A stretch of DNA of 64,000 nt from Tanypteryx hageni (lineage: Eukaryota; Arthropoda; Insecta; Odonata; Petaluridae): contig CM054115.1 in assembly GCA_028673005.1 (NCBI GenBank), forward strand, positions 189,104,548 through 189,168,547, in the 5' to 3' direction. The translations under genes were made by a program, and so were the position numbers. Shown in pieces: positions 43,502 to 53,999 of the stretch. The first letter of the stretch is position 1, and the number at the start of each line of letters is the position of its first letter. Below the pieces are notes generated by a model that was not told the origin of the DNA, made no database searches, and saw only the letters and a program-made list of their open reading frames with translations.

Positions 43502-46225
43502 GGGGTGCTCCGTAATTATCCAATGGAACGCACGGGGAGTCAAGGAGAAGACGGAGGAACTCCGTGCGTTCCTGCAGGATAAGAACGCCATCGTGGCCGC
43601 AGTCAATGAGACCCATCTCCGCCCATCGGACTCTTGGAAGGTACCTGGCTGGTCGATCTACCGTGCCGACAGGCCCGGCCAGCCAACCAGGGGTCAGGGG
43701 CGGGGTGGGTCTGCATTATTGATCCGTCGATCTGTGAGGCATCGCCCGTGTCGGGAGCGAACATACAGATCGATGGAGGCCGTGTCTGCCGACGTGCTGA
43801 CCGGCTCCGGGTGGATCAGGATCTCCTCGGCATACTATCCGCCTGGGAGATCGTGGAACCCGGACGAGGTCATGGATCTCGTCGGAGACGGCTGCCCCTC
43901 AATTGTCATCGGCGACCTGAATTCCAAGCATGCCAGCTGGCATTCGAGGGTCGCCAATCCGAGGGGCACAAGACTGTGGGACTTGGCAGACGAAGAGGGG
44001 CTGACAGTGTTGGCCCCTACAGATCCAACATTCCTGCCTTCCGGGGATGTCCTTGACGTTGCTGTTGTCAACAACGTCAGGGCATCCCTGAGCAAGCATT
44101 CACTCTGCGATTTGTCCTCTGACCACAATCCGACCCTACTGCTTCTGGGGAACTCGCCTATGCGAGTCCCGCCACCGCAGCGTCTGGACCTCGCGAGGGC
44201 CGACTGGCAGTACTTTCGCGAATTTATCGCGGAAAGGCTGCCGGTCGTGCCGACTCCGCCTGAGACGAGGGATGAGGCAGACCGGATGGTCGACCTCATC
44301 ACCTCAACTGTCCAACAGGCCATGGACGCTGCGGTGCCTAAGGTGGTTAACGCCCGGGACATCCGCATCGCCCTGCCTCGAGTCGTCCGGGAGACCATCA
44401 CCCGGCGAAACAGCGTCCGACGGCGGTGGCAGCGCCATCGGACTCTGCGTCTCAGGATCCAGCTGGATGGTCTGACCAGGACCGTCAGGCGCATGTTGCA
44501 AGACGTGCGCTCTGACGTGTGGGAGAACCATATCCGCACCCTGAGGCTGGAGGACCATTCAGTCTGGAAGACCTGTTCGAGGCTGTGCGGACCTCAGCGG
44601 CGCGATCCCCTTATTGTACAGGGGGACTGCGTCGCGAGTTCCCCAGAAGAGAAGGCCGGATTGATGGCAGAGTACCTCGAGGGGGTTTTCTGTCCCAATC
44701 CGGCCACTGCAGAGTCGGATGCGGTGGAAGTGGACATCGCAGCGGTGCTGTGTTCGCTGGACCGGGACCCCATGCCTGAGGCGGAGTTTCCTCGATACAC
44801 GGGCGGCGAAGTCGTGGCACTGGTTCGCCGTCTCGGGTTGAGGAGGGCTCCGGGGGACGACGGTATCCCCAACGTCGTCCTGAGGCAGGTCCACGTCGCA
44901 GAGATAGAATTCCTGACCGCCGTCTACAACGGCTGCGTCAGGATTCCATACTTCCCGTCTGCCTGGAAAAGGGCAAAGATCGTGTGCATCCCGAAGAAGC
45001 CGGGGACGGAGGTTGGTCCCGGAGACATCCGGCCAATCTCGCTCCTGGCTGGCTTCGGGAAGATCTTTGAGCGTCTGCTCCGGAAGCCGCTGGACGTCAT
45101 CCTCCGGGAGAAGAATATTCTCCCGGACGAACAGTTCGGCTTCCGTGAGGGGCACTCCACCACCCAACAGCTGGGTAGAGTGACCGACTTCGTCACCGAC
45201 GCCTTCAACAGGAAGCAAGCGGTCGCGGGGGCCTTCTTTGATATATCGAAGGCCTTCGACCGCGTGTGGCACTGTGCGCTCCTGTTGAAGATGGTTCGAC
45301 TCCAGATGCCAGTCTGGTTCGTGCGACTTGTGCAGTCGTACCTACAGGGCATGACATTCCGGGTGTTCTGGCTCCAGGTCGGATCGGGACTGCGGCGAAT
45401 CTGCGCCGGTGTCCCGAGGGATCCGTCCTGGGGCCAATTCTTTTCAACGTCTACACCCACGACCCCACTAGGGGGTTTGGGTGGAACACAGTCCTCGCCC
45501 TGTACGCGGACGACGCGGCGCTCCTGTCGCGTTCGACCAAGAAGTACGCGGCAGTTGAGAATCTGCAGTGCGCCGTCGACGATCTGGCCACCTGGTATCG
45601 TCGATGGCGCATTGCGGTCAATCCTTCCAAGACAGGAGCGGTCATCTTCCACCCTGGAAGGGGAGCGCCGCCTGGAGTCGACCTGTCGGTGATGGGGGAG
45701 GTAATCCCCTGGAGCCAAGAGGTCACCTACCTTGGCGTTGTGTTAGACCGGAGGCTTCTTTGGAAGTCTCAGGTAGAAAGCGTCCGCCGCAAGGCGCTCG
45801 GGGCTCTGATGAGACTTCGTCCCATCCTCCGCTCCGGCGCCTTGTCGGCCGACACTCGGAGACGCTTATACCTGAGCTGCGTACGGCCAGTCTTGACCTA
45901 CGCAGCTCCGGTTTGGTCCGGAGTGCCCAAGACCACCCTATACAGGATCCAGGTCGTGCAGAACATCGCACTCCGGCTGATACTCGGTCGTACCCGATAC
46001 GAAAGTGTCAGCCGGTTGCACGAAGACGGGAACGTGGAATCACTGGACATCCTCTTGCCAAGGATGTCCAGGGAAATCTACGCGAAGGCGGCAGCCTCCC
46101 AGCACCGAGAGGTGAATGCGCTCGGCGAGATCCGGGCTAGGTGGTGGGACCGCTATAGGCGCCCCATCGCCAGCCTGGACTCGCAGGAATCCCTCCCTCC
46201 CAACAAGCGACCCCGCTTGGAGTGA
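43491..46225 (+). pseudogene. Jockey-type LINE ORF2 (endonuclease + reverse transcriptase), one frameshift
   Basis: The endonuclease occupies the first ~220 codons (IIQWNARGVKEKTEELR, NETHLRPSD, VIGDLNSKHASWHS, SDHNPTLLL). The RT follows with IRPISLLAGFGKIFERLL, EQFGFREGHSTTQQL and FFDISKAFDRVWH. At about 45415, between GVPR and the expected GSVLGP motif, one base is missing and the coding sequence moves to another frame. It then continues with GSVLGPILFNVYTHDP, YADDAALLS (about 45500) and the end at 46225. It is otherwise intact, so it died by one small lesion. Confidence 0.9.
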
Positions 46226-49200
46226 GGGAAATTTATTTGCCAATTAAGGCAATCGAACAAAATGAGATAGTTTATAACGACAGTATTACCATTTATAGCT
46301 AAGCTGGCAATGGTACCCGCCAGTACGGGCAAATACGTACTGGGTCAAATACAGCATCAAGTGGTGAGAAATTAAGAATAGGCACATGGAATGTTAGGAC
46401 TATGAATTCAGGGGGTAAACTAGAGAACCTAAAAAGGGAAATGAGAAGGAATAATGTAAGTATAGTAGGTCTTAGTGAAGTCCGGTGGGAAGGAGAAGGC
46501 GAGATAAATTCAGAGGAATTTAAAATTATTTACTCGGGAGGAGAGAAAAAGGAAAGGGGAGTGGGGATTATAATGAGAAAAGAGATAGCTGAAAGAATTA
46601 GTAAGGAAGTGACAGTTAATGATAGATTAATAGCCGTAAAACTTCAGATGGAGCCAGTGGAAATGCTTACAATTCAAGTGTATATGCCAACGACTAATGC
46701 TGGCGACGACGAAGTAGATGAAATGTATGAACAGATTATGGAGATATTGGAGGAGGAGGAAAAAGGAAGGGTCAACACCATAGTAATGGGAGACTGGAAC
46801 AGTGTAGTCGGAGAGGGACAGGAAGATAACATAGTGGGAAAATATGGACTAGGGAAGAGAAATGAAAGAGGGGAGAAACTTGTGGAATTCTGCCATAGAA
46901 ATAGATTGATTGTAACTAATACATGGTTTAAGCATCACCAGCGGAGACTTTACACATGGAGAAGCCCAGGAGACCAGAGACGATACCAGATAGATTACAT
47001 ACTAGTCAATGAAAGATTTAGAAATAGCATTAAAAATGTGAAAACATTACCAGGGGCAGATATCGATTCCGACCACAACCTTTTGGTGGCAAATACACAA
47101 TGTAGACTGAAGAGCATTAAGAGAAACATAAGAGTTAACAAGAAATGGATCTTAGAGGAACTCCTTAAAAACAAGGAGGCTATCATGATAGAGCTGGAGG
47201 AAAGGTTGGGGGAGAGAGCTGAAGAAAATAGGAAGAATGTAGATGAGGAGTGGAGATACATCCATAGCAACATTAAAAATGTAATGGAAAAGAATGTAGG
47301 AAAGGTAACGGGTGAAAGAATCAAAAAACCCTGGATCACAGCAGCCATGCTGCAAAAAATGGAAGAGCGGAGAAAGTGGAAGAACATAAACACTGAAGAA
47401 GGCCAAAGAAAATACAAGGAGTTAAATAATGCCTTAAGAAGGGAAACAGATAAAGTCAGAGAACAGTGGATAAATGAGAAATGCGAGGAAGTAATCGAGT
47501 GTGAAAGAATTTGTAGAACAGACCTCATGTATAGCAAAGCAAGGGAACTATTCAAGAAAAAGGCAATAAAGATAGGACGTAAAGGAATCATGAAAAAAGT
47601 GGTAAAATAATATCGGAGCCAGAAAATGTAAAGAATGTTTGGAAAGAATACATTGAGGTGCTGTATGACAAAGAAGGAAAGCCAAGAAATATTGAATTAA
47701 ATGAAAAAGAGGATGTGGAAAAAGATCAGCTAGGACCAAGTATTCTCGAGTCTGAAGTTAAAAGAGCAATTGATAACATGAAAAGAAGGAAGGCTGTTGG
47801 GAGTGATGATATACCAGTGGACGTTCTTAAGGTTTTGGGGTCGAAAGCAGTTAAGCAACTAACAAAATTTTTAACCAAGTATATGATACTGGCATATGGC
47901 CTGAAGATTTTTTAGATGTTGTTATGGTACCACTGGAGAAAAAGAAAGAAAATGTTGTAAGGATTACAGAACAATTAGTTTAATTTCTCATACAGCTAAA
48001 GTTCTAACAAGAATAATAACCAAAAGAATTGAATGTAAAATAGAAAAGGAGCTGCAAGATAATCAGTTTGGTTTCAGAAGAGGAAGAGGGACTAGAGATG
48101 CTATAGGATGTATGAGGATGATGATAGAAAGAGCGCTAGAAGTCAATAAAGATATGTGTTTTTGTTTTGTAGATTGGGAGAAAGCTTTTGACCGAGTGAA
48201 ATGGGATAAAATGCTGGGTATTTTAAACAAAATAGGAATAGATTGGAAAGATAAAAGACTGCTTAAAAACCTTTACTTTGATCAAAAGATTAGAGTCAGG
48301 GTTGAAGGAGAAGAAACAGAAAGTACTTCAATAGGGAGGGGAGTGAGGCAGGGATGTCCTATTTCACCAGCGATATTTAATATTTATGCAGAAACAATAA
48401 CAGAAGAAGCGTTGAGGGAAGAGAAAGGATTTAAGATAGGAGGTGAAAGTATTACCACCATTAAATATGCAGATGATCAAGGATTAATAGCAGAAGACGA
48501 GAAAGAGCTTCAGAGGATGACAGACAGACTAGTGGAGGTTGGCCAACAATATGGAATGAAGATCAATGCTGAAAAAACGAAAGTCATGGTGGTTTCAAAG
48601 GAACATAAAGAATTAAATATAATGGTAAATGGACAAAAATTGGAACAAGTAAGTAGTTTCAAATATCTTGGCAGTATTTTAGCGCAGGATGGAAGTAGTA
48701 CACAGGATATCAGAAGTAGGATTGCAATGGCAAAAGCAGCATTTAACGAGAAGAAGGAGCTTCTCACAAGCAAGAAAATAAATTTAGAAACAAGGAAGAA
48801 ATTAGCAAAATGCTACATATGGAGCATAGCGCTTTATGGTGCAGAGACGTGGACGATAAGGAGAAAGGAGGAAAAATATTTAGAAAGTTTTGAGATGTGG
48901 GTATGGAGGAGAATGATGTAAGTGAAATGGACAGAGAGGAAGAGAAATGAAGAAGTATTAGATATGGTGGGAGAAGAAAGGATGCTAATAAAAACAATCA
49001 GGAAAAGAAAAGCAAATTGGATAGGGCACATATTGAGAAGACAGTGTTTACAAAGGACGATCTTAGAAGGAAAAATTAGTGGGAGAAGAGGAAGAGGGAG
49101 AAAAAGAATAGGAATATTAGATAATATAAAGCAGGGATATAATACTTATAGAGATATAAAAGAGGCTTCTAGGGAGAGAGAGAAATGGAGGCAGCGATTC

Positions 49201-49714
49201 AGTTAAAACCTGTCTTCGGACAGAAGCATGATGATGAGTGTCGTTCATCGTGAATACACTCCAAGAAGTCAAATAATTAATAAAGAATCCCACAAAGGTG
49301 TTTTGGAAGATTTCGGAAGAGGGTGAGGATGAAACGGCGTAACAAGAGTACTTCATCACGCAAAAGCGTCGGCCCACTCTCCGCTCTTTGTAACAGAATT
49401 TCTGGCGAAATTTCAAATTCCTATACTCCTGTAACCCTCCTATTTGTCGGATTTAGCCCCTTGCGACTTCTACCTTTTCCCAAAACTAAAATTTCAGCTA
49501 AAAGGAAAACAATTTGATACTATCAAAATCATTTAGGAAAATTCAGAAAAAATCAAACGCACTGAAGAAAGAAAATTTCCAAGAATGTTTCAAAAAGTAG
49601 AAAAACCGCTGGAATCGGTGTGTGCAGTCTCACTTTAAAGGGGAAAATTCGAATAGCCTGTAAGTATTCCTCCTTAGTAATTATTGCGCTACTGTACGAA
49701 CTTTTCAATCACGC

Positions 49715-50878
49715 CACGTATACGTCACGATGTGGTTTAAGAAGAGAGAATTTCGTGAATATGTTTTTACAAAAAAACTGCGAAATCTATATGACATTTA
49801 AAGCTTTTCTCATTTCAATAAATTGATGTTTAAAAAAGTTATTTTCTTTAAAAAATATACATTTTCTGCTATATCCCATAAAAATATTTTAAAATATCCC
49901 AAAATACAGACAAGCGACATTTTGTGTATCTCATAAATCACAATTTCCAGGATTTACCTAGGAAGTATTATTTAACCGAAAGCTGTAAAACTGTACAGTG
50001 TTATATTAGTAACAAATGTATTTTTGTTAAATTAGAAATTATTTAACTATGCAAGGATAGAAAAATAATATTAAATAAAAACATGACTTACTTTTTTTTA
50101 ACTCAAAAATCTGTTGATCGTGCACTTTGTATATATCCAACTCTCAGGATGAAAATACTCTTTTACAATAAATGTCGCAGTTTTTCAGTCTAATAGGTGC
50201 AAGTGGACCGGTGTCGCCGGTTCCAGACCTCTAGGATAAATGTGAACAAACTGGGTATCATGAGTCGAACTTCATTCCTGAAAGAGTCGTAGGTTACCGA
50301 GCTTCGCTATAGGAAGAACAAATTAAGCATAAAGACATTGTAACTTTAACAATGATGGAAGCATAAACGGAGGCAGCATTCAAAGAAGCGATGCAACTAT
50401 GTAAGGTGAAAAATCATCGTATCATTTTCGTTGAGTGGCATTCCACTTCTCATGAACTACCAATTCGCTTCTGCTTGCACCTAATATTACTTGCATCTTA
50501 ATGAAAGTATAACATGGTCACAATATTTGGAAACCTTAGACCTACCACCCTAAATGGCCAAGATATGCCGATAAAATCCTCTCGCGGGTCGCAGTTCAGG
50601 CCCTTGGTATAAAGTAATAAAACGTTAAAAAGCTAAAACAATGAATTTGGAAAATAAATATTTATCTCTGTGTATGGTTAACATCTCATTAGAAACTTAT
50701 GAAATTAACCTTAAATAATGAAGATATTAGGTAGGAAACAGATATAAGACCATCGTTCCCGTTGTTTCAATTTTGAGCTCCTTCCTTCGAAAGTAAATTA
50801 AGAAAATAATTTTTTTTCGCGTACTCTGTTCGGCGCCCTTGGCAATTGCCCCGATGCCAAGGCGTTGGTACGCTACTG
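49715..50878 (-). other. hAT 5' region, outer part
   Basis: AT-rich untranslated part of the hAT beyond the mariner. An 18-bp sequence, CCAAAATACAGACAAGCG (49899-49916), is the exact reverse complement of 39785-39802 on the other side of the mariner. No coding sequence recognised. Confidence 0.5.
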
Positions 50879-51621
50879 CACATATGCTTACCTGGAACAC
50901 AGTCATTTATTTCTAACATAAATTCTATTCGAGTTATTAGTAAAATTCTTATGTAAATGCCGATTACTCCTCGACACCTAACTCTAGGTCCACCAAATTT
51001 TACTCTCATATAAACCTAACTTACCCGATAATTGCGCTCCCCCAGGTTGTACATGGCCGGAGGGATGCGCGGGCATTAGCGATGATTTTATAGAAACAGG
51101 ATGGAAAAGTATACTCCATAAATGAAATACACAGATTTCAAAGGCGTTCTTAATGGGAAACACGTATGAAACGGTATGGAAAGATTGGGCGATTCTCGAA
51201 TTTTTATCTCCGAAACTACAACTCGTAATTATGTGGCCTCTCGGACGTTTTTGGGGTGAATGAAATCATCTATCCGAATTCATTTCTCGATCTATACCTC
51301 ACAGGCCATATAAGAGCAAGGGAGGGAAATATATGGATTTTCAATTGTTGTCTGCGGAGAGAACCGCCTCAGAGATCGGAGTTTTTCGCCAGATATTCTC
51401 GAATTTCTATCTCCGAAACTATAACTCGTAAGTATGTGGTCTCGTGGACTTTCTTGTAATAAATGTTGTTCTATATTCGAATAATTTATTTAATCTATAC
51501 CTTACGGATCGTGTAAGAGCTTGGGGAGAAAACATTTGGCATTTCATTCTTGCTTGGCAGATTCTTGTTAACGAGATACGAGTATAAGTTTATAAAAAAC
51601 AATTATGTCAAGTGGAAGTTC

Positions 51622-52612
51622 TAATTGACGGATTCAGTTCAAAATTACAATTGGGCGATAAATTTTAATAACGATCATTCACAAAAGATGAAAGTTAAGA
51701 TGGACGGACCAGACGTACCCATAAGGCGTTCCGCTATTACCGCTTCGCTGGTAAACAACTCCTCAAGATATTATCTGCGATGATTACATAAGTTACTTTT
51801 CTTCGCATACGGAAGTGTATTTATCTATTTATCCAAAGGAATGAGTGAAATAACCATCCATATATTAATTATTTACGCTAACAGGTAATAATTTCACTTT
51901 GAAAGTTTGGTAAATGAAGTATGTAGTTTCAGCGAGTTAAAATCATTTTGAATTGTTTCCATTTTCTCCCATTGTAATCTGACCGCATTTATGAGAATGT
52001 GATATCGTATTGACACCTACACTCAATGGTTTGGAAAAATAAGTAATAATAGATGCTAAACGAATCACCACTGACGACGGTTGCTTTGTAGCCAAAACAC
52101 GGATCTACTTTATCTTGCATATCGGAAGGATATATATTTCCATTTTAAAACCAAGTTATTTCGGTAATTGATTAAACAGTAAAATCATCTCAAATCGCCT
52201 ATTTCTACGTATTTTACCCTAAAACACTAAGGCTCGTAATTTTCACGGAGCACGTTACTTTCTACACATTATTCCCCCTCCACTTTACACGTGGCGTTCA
52301 GTAGGTTCCTAGCTTCCGTAAAGGAAGGAACTGTTGTGTGTCTTTTTGTTCCAGGTCCACCAGGAAACGCCATATTGAAATCTACGTCGTCAATTTTACG
52401 AGTGTTAGGACTGACGTCATTCCGTTATCAGAAAGGTAACTTTTTATTTGATTTTATTTCATTGCATCATTTTTATTTTTCTCCAAATAGTGAACTGATG
52501 TGTAACCAAGTTAATTCAAAGTGCAATATATCTTCTACAAGACTTGAAGATTTTCAATAAAAATTCCATTCATTCAGTGTCAGTGGAGCATAACACTAGA
52601 TGACCCGAGGTC
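51622..52612. other. ~990-bp insertion in the acidic ORF, unidentified
   Basis: The sequence ATGTCAAGTGGAAGTTCT (51606-51623) is the start of the acidic ORF, and its continuation (GAAAAAGCTCTG) reappears at about 52616. What lies between is absent from the copy at 2155-2547. No TIR, LINE motif or clear duplication was recognised. The open frame at 52291-52560 has no known motif. Confidence 0.5.
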
Positions 52613-52991
52613 TCCCGAAAAAGCTCTGAAAATCTTCCATAAATTAGATGAAATCAGCGATGGAAAAGGGTATTGCAGCAGTGATGATGAAATCGACCAT
52701 GTAGTGATTGATGAAGTTATAGTAACCGACAGTGAAGACGAATATGAGCATGGTGTTCTCCCTGGGCTCCCTCAAAATGACGTCAATGTTGACACCAACA
52801 GCGAAGAAGAAGTAAAAATGGTAAAAAGACCATGTCGGTATTTGCCCCCACATTCGTCCCCTATTTTCCATTTACGTGATACAGCTGCGCCTGAAATTTT
52901 TCCAACATCCAAAAAAATTCTAAGCGGAAAAGATGGCCATCGGTCGTCTGAAGATCCTCTACAAAAATTTCAACCCTCATTACATGAATAA
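52613..52991 (+). pseudogene. acidic unassigned protein, second copy, interrupted
   Basis: The frame is open from about 52613 with FHKLDEISDGKGYCSSDDEI, then VTDSEDEYEHGVLPGLPQND and NSEEEVKMVKRPCRYLPP. It parallels the copy at 2155-2547, but its first six codons lie about 1 kb upstream at 51606, beyond the insertion. Function unknown. Confidence 0.55.
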
Positions 52992-53232
52992 ATACTGTGC
53001 ATTTTGTACAATCACCAGTAAATGAAGCGAAAAAGCGATGTATGTCAACGAATCTTTTTTGTTGTTCTTCATCGATGGGATGTTGAATATCATCCTAATA
53101 CATACTAATTAAGAAATCAGGAAAAGATAGAAATTATGACAATACTACTGGTACCCTCAAAACCTTTTGCGAAGTCAGTCGGATATCTCAATTTTTAAAA
53201 GTAATAAGAGCCAATTTCTCTTATAAAATTAG

Positions 53233-53474
53233 ACCCCCTCCCTCCCTCTCTCCTTCTCTCACTCACTCTCTCCCTCCTTCTCTCCCTCCGTCTCTCCCTC
53301 CGTCTCTCCCTCCGTCTCTCCCTCCGTCTCTCCCTCCGTCTCTCCCTCCGTCTCTCCCTCCCTCCCTCCCTCTCTCCCTCCCTCTCTCCTTCCCTCTCTC
53401 CCTCCCTCTCTCCTTCCCTCTCTCCCTCCCTCTCTCCTTCCCTCCCTCCCTCTCTCCCTCCCTCTATCCCTCCC
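53233..53474. repeat. polypyrimidine microsatellite, (CTCTCCCTCCGT)n in part
   Basis: About 240 bp of pyrimidines with a 12-bp unit CTCTCCCTCCGT repeated at 53277-53355. It follows block H just as the tract at 5415-5661 does, and it directly abuts a family-B LINE tail. Confidence 0.9.
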
Positions 53475-53947
53475 TGTAATCTTCCAGGCATATCTTACCC
53501 TACAATCCTTATTTCGCTCTCACCCCCTCCCTTATATGGATATTAATGTGTGTATTTATATATGATTTTTTCTCCTTTTCTCAAATTATTGTTGTTCTTT
53601 TTTTCCTCTTTCACTGAACTATTTAGAAATTTTTCGCTGTTTTTTACACCTCTCTTCTCTTCGTAGGTGTTTTCCGCTGTGGGAATTTTTTTGTGTGTTA
53701 AAATATAGCTGATAAACGGTTTTTTTTTCGACCCACAAAACTAACAATATTCTTTGGTAATACTCTTTGATCTATTAACCAATATATAATTAACTTGTAA
53801 TTTGTATATATTTTACTTTAATATTTATGTAACTTAATTTCTTTTAATATGTAAATATTGTAATTACTGATATGACGAAAGGGTTAAATGTAAGAAGGGA
53901 CTATATACTCTCAATTTCGCCCTAAATAAAGTAGTTTGTCTGTCTGT
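53475..53947 (+). mobile_element. LINE family-B tail (3' UTR only)
   Basis: Matches about 8225-8706: TCTTCCAGGCATATCTTACC, the hairpin region (about 53628-53686), GGGTTAAATGTAAGAAGGGA, AATAAAG and a (TGTC)n end. Severely 5'-truncated. Both junctions are in CCCTCCCT-type pyrimidine sequence. Confidence 0.85.
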
Positions 53948-53999
53948 CCCTCACTCCCTCCCTCCCCCTCTCCCTCCCCACACTATAGTTGAGTCACGT

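Larger units (their letters stand above)
41053..46357 (+). mobile_element. Jockey-type LINE nested in the RTE, near full length
   Basis: A 5.3-kb element with exact flanking duplications CAAGTGGT (41045-41052 and 46358-46365); the uninterrupted sequence is present in the intact RTE copy. Order: 5' UTR, ORF1 (gag-like), ORF2 (endonuclease/RT) and a short 3' UTR. It is conspicuously GC-rich compared with everything around it, which suggests a different amplification history or a separate origin. Confidence 0.92.
40933..49206 (+). pseudogene. RTE-type endonuclease/reverse transcriptase, broken
   Basis: Starts MDLSGVKYSGGK at 40933, is cut at codon 40 by the nested LINE, and resumes at about 46358 with a frame starting MNSGGKLENLKRE. 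Compared with the intact copy, single-base losses occur at about 47590 (after IMKK) and in an A run at about 47865, with a further indel near 47945. An in-frame TAA at 48919 follows RRMM. YADDQGLIAE and the C-terminal KRKANWIGHILRR are still readable. The two copies differ at only a few percent of residues. Confidence 0.9.
40602..49236 (+). mobile_element. second RTE-type LINE copy, split by a Jockey-type LINE
   Basis: Same 5' start (CCCTAAGGACTGCATAACC) and same 3' (ATG)n end as the intact copy at 19721-23048. Exact 10-bp duplications AGTGTCGTTC flank it (40592-40601 and 49237-49246). The 5' UTR and first 40 codons (40602-41052) are separated from the rest (46358-49236) by the nested element. 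Removing that, the copy is about 3.3 kb, full length. Confidence 0.92.
40287..49663 (+). pseudogene. mariner transposase, two separated ends
   Basis: N-terminal part (40287-40601): MNEKLKQR, IKFCLKTG and, after frame changes, AKFKDGREFIEDDSRSGHPS, SVTDDNV and DRRLT. These are the helix-turn-helix region and linker typical of mariner. C-terminal part (49247-49663): LAPCDFYLFPKLK-like and the WKNRWNRCVQS ending, readable from about 49440 in more than one frame. The catalytic DDD middle region is missing. Interrupted by the RTE, deleted and frameshifted, so inactive. Confidence 0.8.
40122..49714 (+). mobile_element. mariner transposon, split by an RTE LINE
   Basis: Inverted ends GTGATTGAAAAGTTCGTA (from 40122) and TACGAACTTTTCAATCAC (ending about 49713) enclose the two halves of a mariner transposase. 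The halves join across the RTE insertion at 40601/49237. Without the insertion the element is about 950 bp, short of the usual 1.3 kb, so the middle of the transposase is also deleted. It lies in the 5' region of the hAT element. Confidence 0.8.
36922..50878 (-). mobile_element. hAT transposon (ZMYM1-like class), interrupted by nested elements
   Basis: One terminus is CAGAGGCATACCTAGG at 36922; the other, read inward on the minus strand from 50878, is CAGTAGCGTACC. Both are followed inward by a CGCCCTTGGCAA segment. The flanks are CACAGATG (36914-36921) and CACATATG (50879-50886), an 8-bp duplication with one mismatch, as expected for hAT. The pre-insertion site is preserved at 3485-3492. Without the mariner and its contents the element is about 4.4 kb. 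It encodes one decayed transposase at 37256-39735 on the minus strand. Confidence 0.85.
50879..53215 (-). repeat. block H, inner half, second (inverted, diverged) copy
   Basis: Matches about 1925-3492 in inverted orientation: the acidic ORF, the tandem units (about 51181-51520) and the segment leading to the hAT target are all present. An extra segment of roughly 990 bp (about 51622-52612) interrupts the acidic ORF. By eye the divergence is around 10%, much higher than between the large arms. Confidence 0.7.

Noticed and set aside
53195..53491. Frame with GREGERE/RRRERR repeats
   Set aside because: Translation of the CT-rich tract; not a protein.
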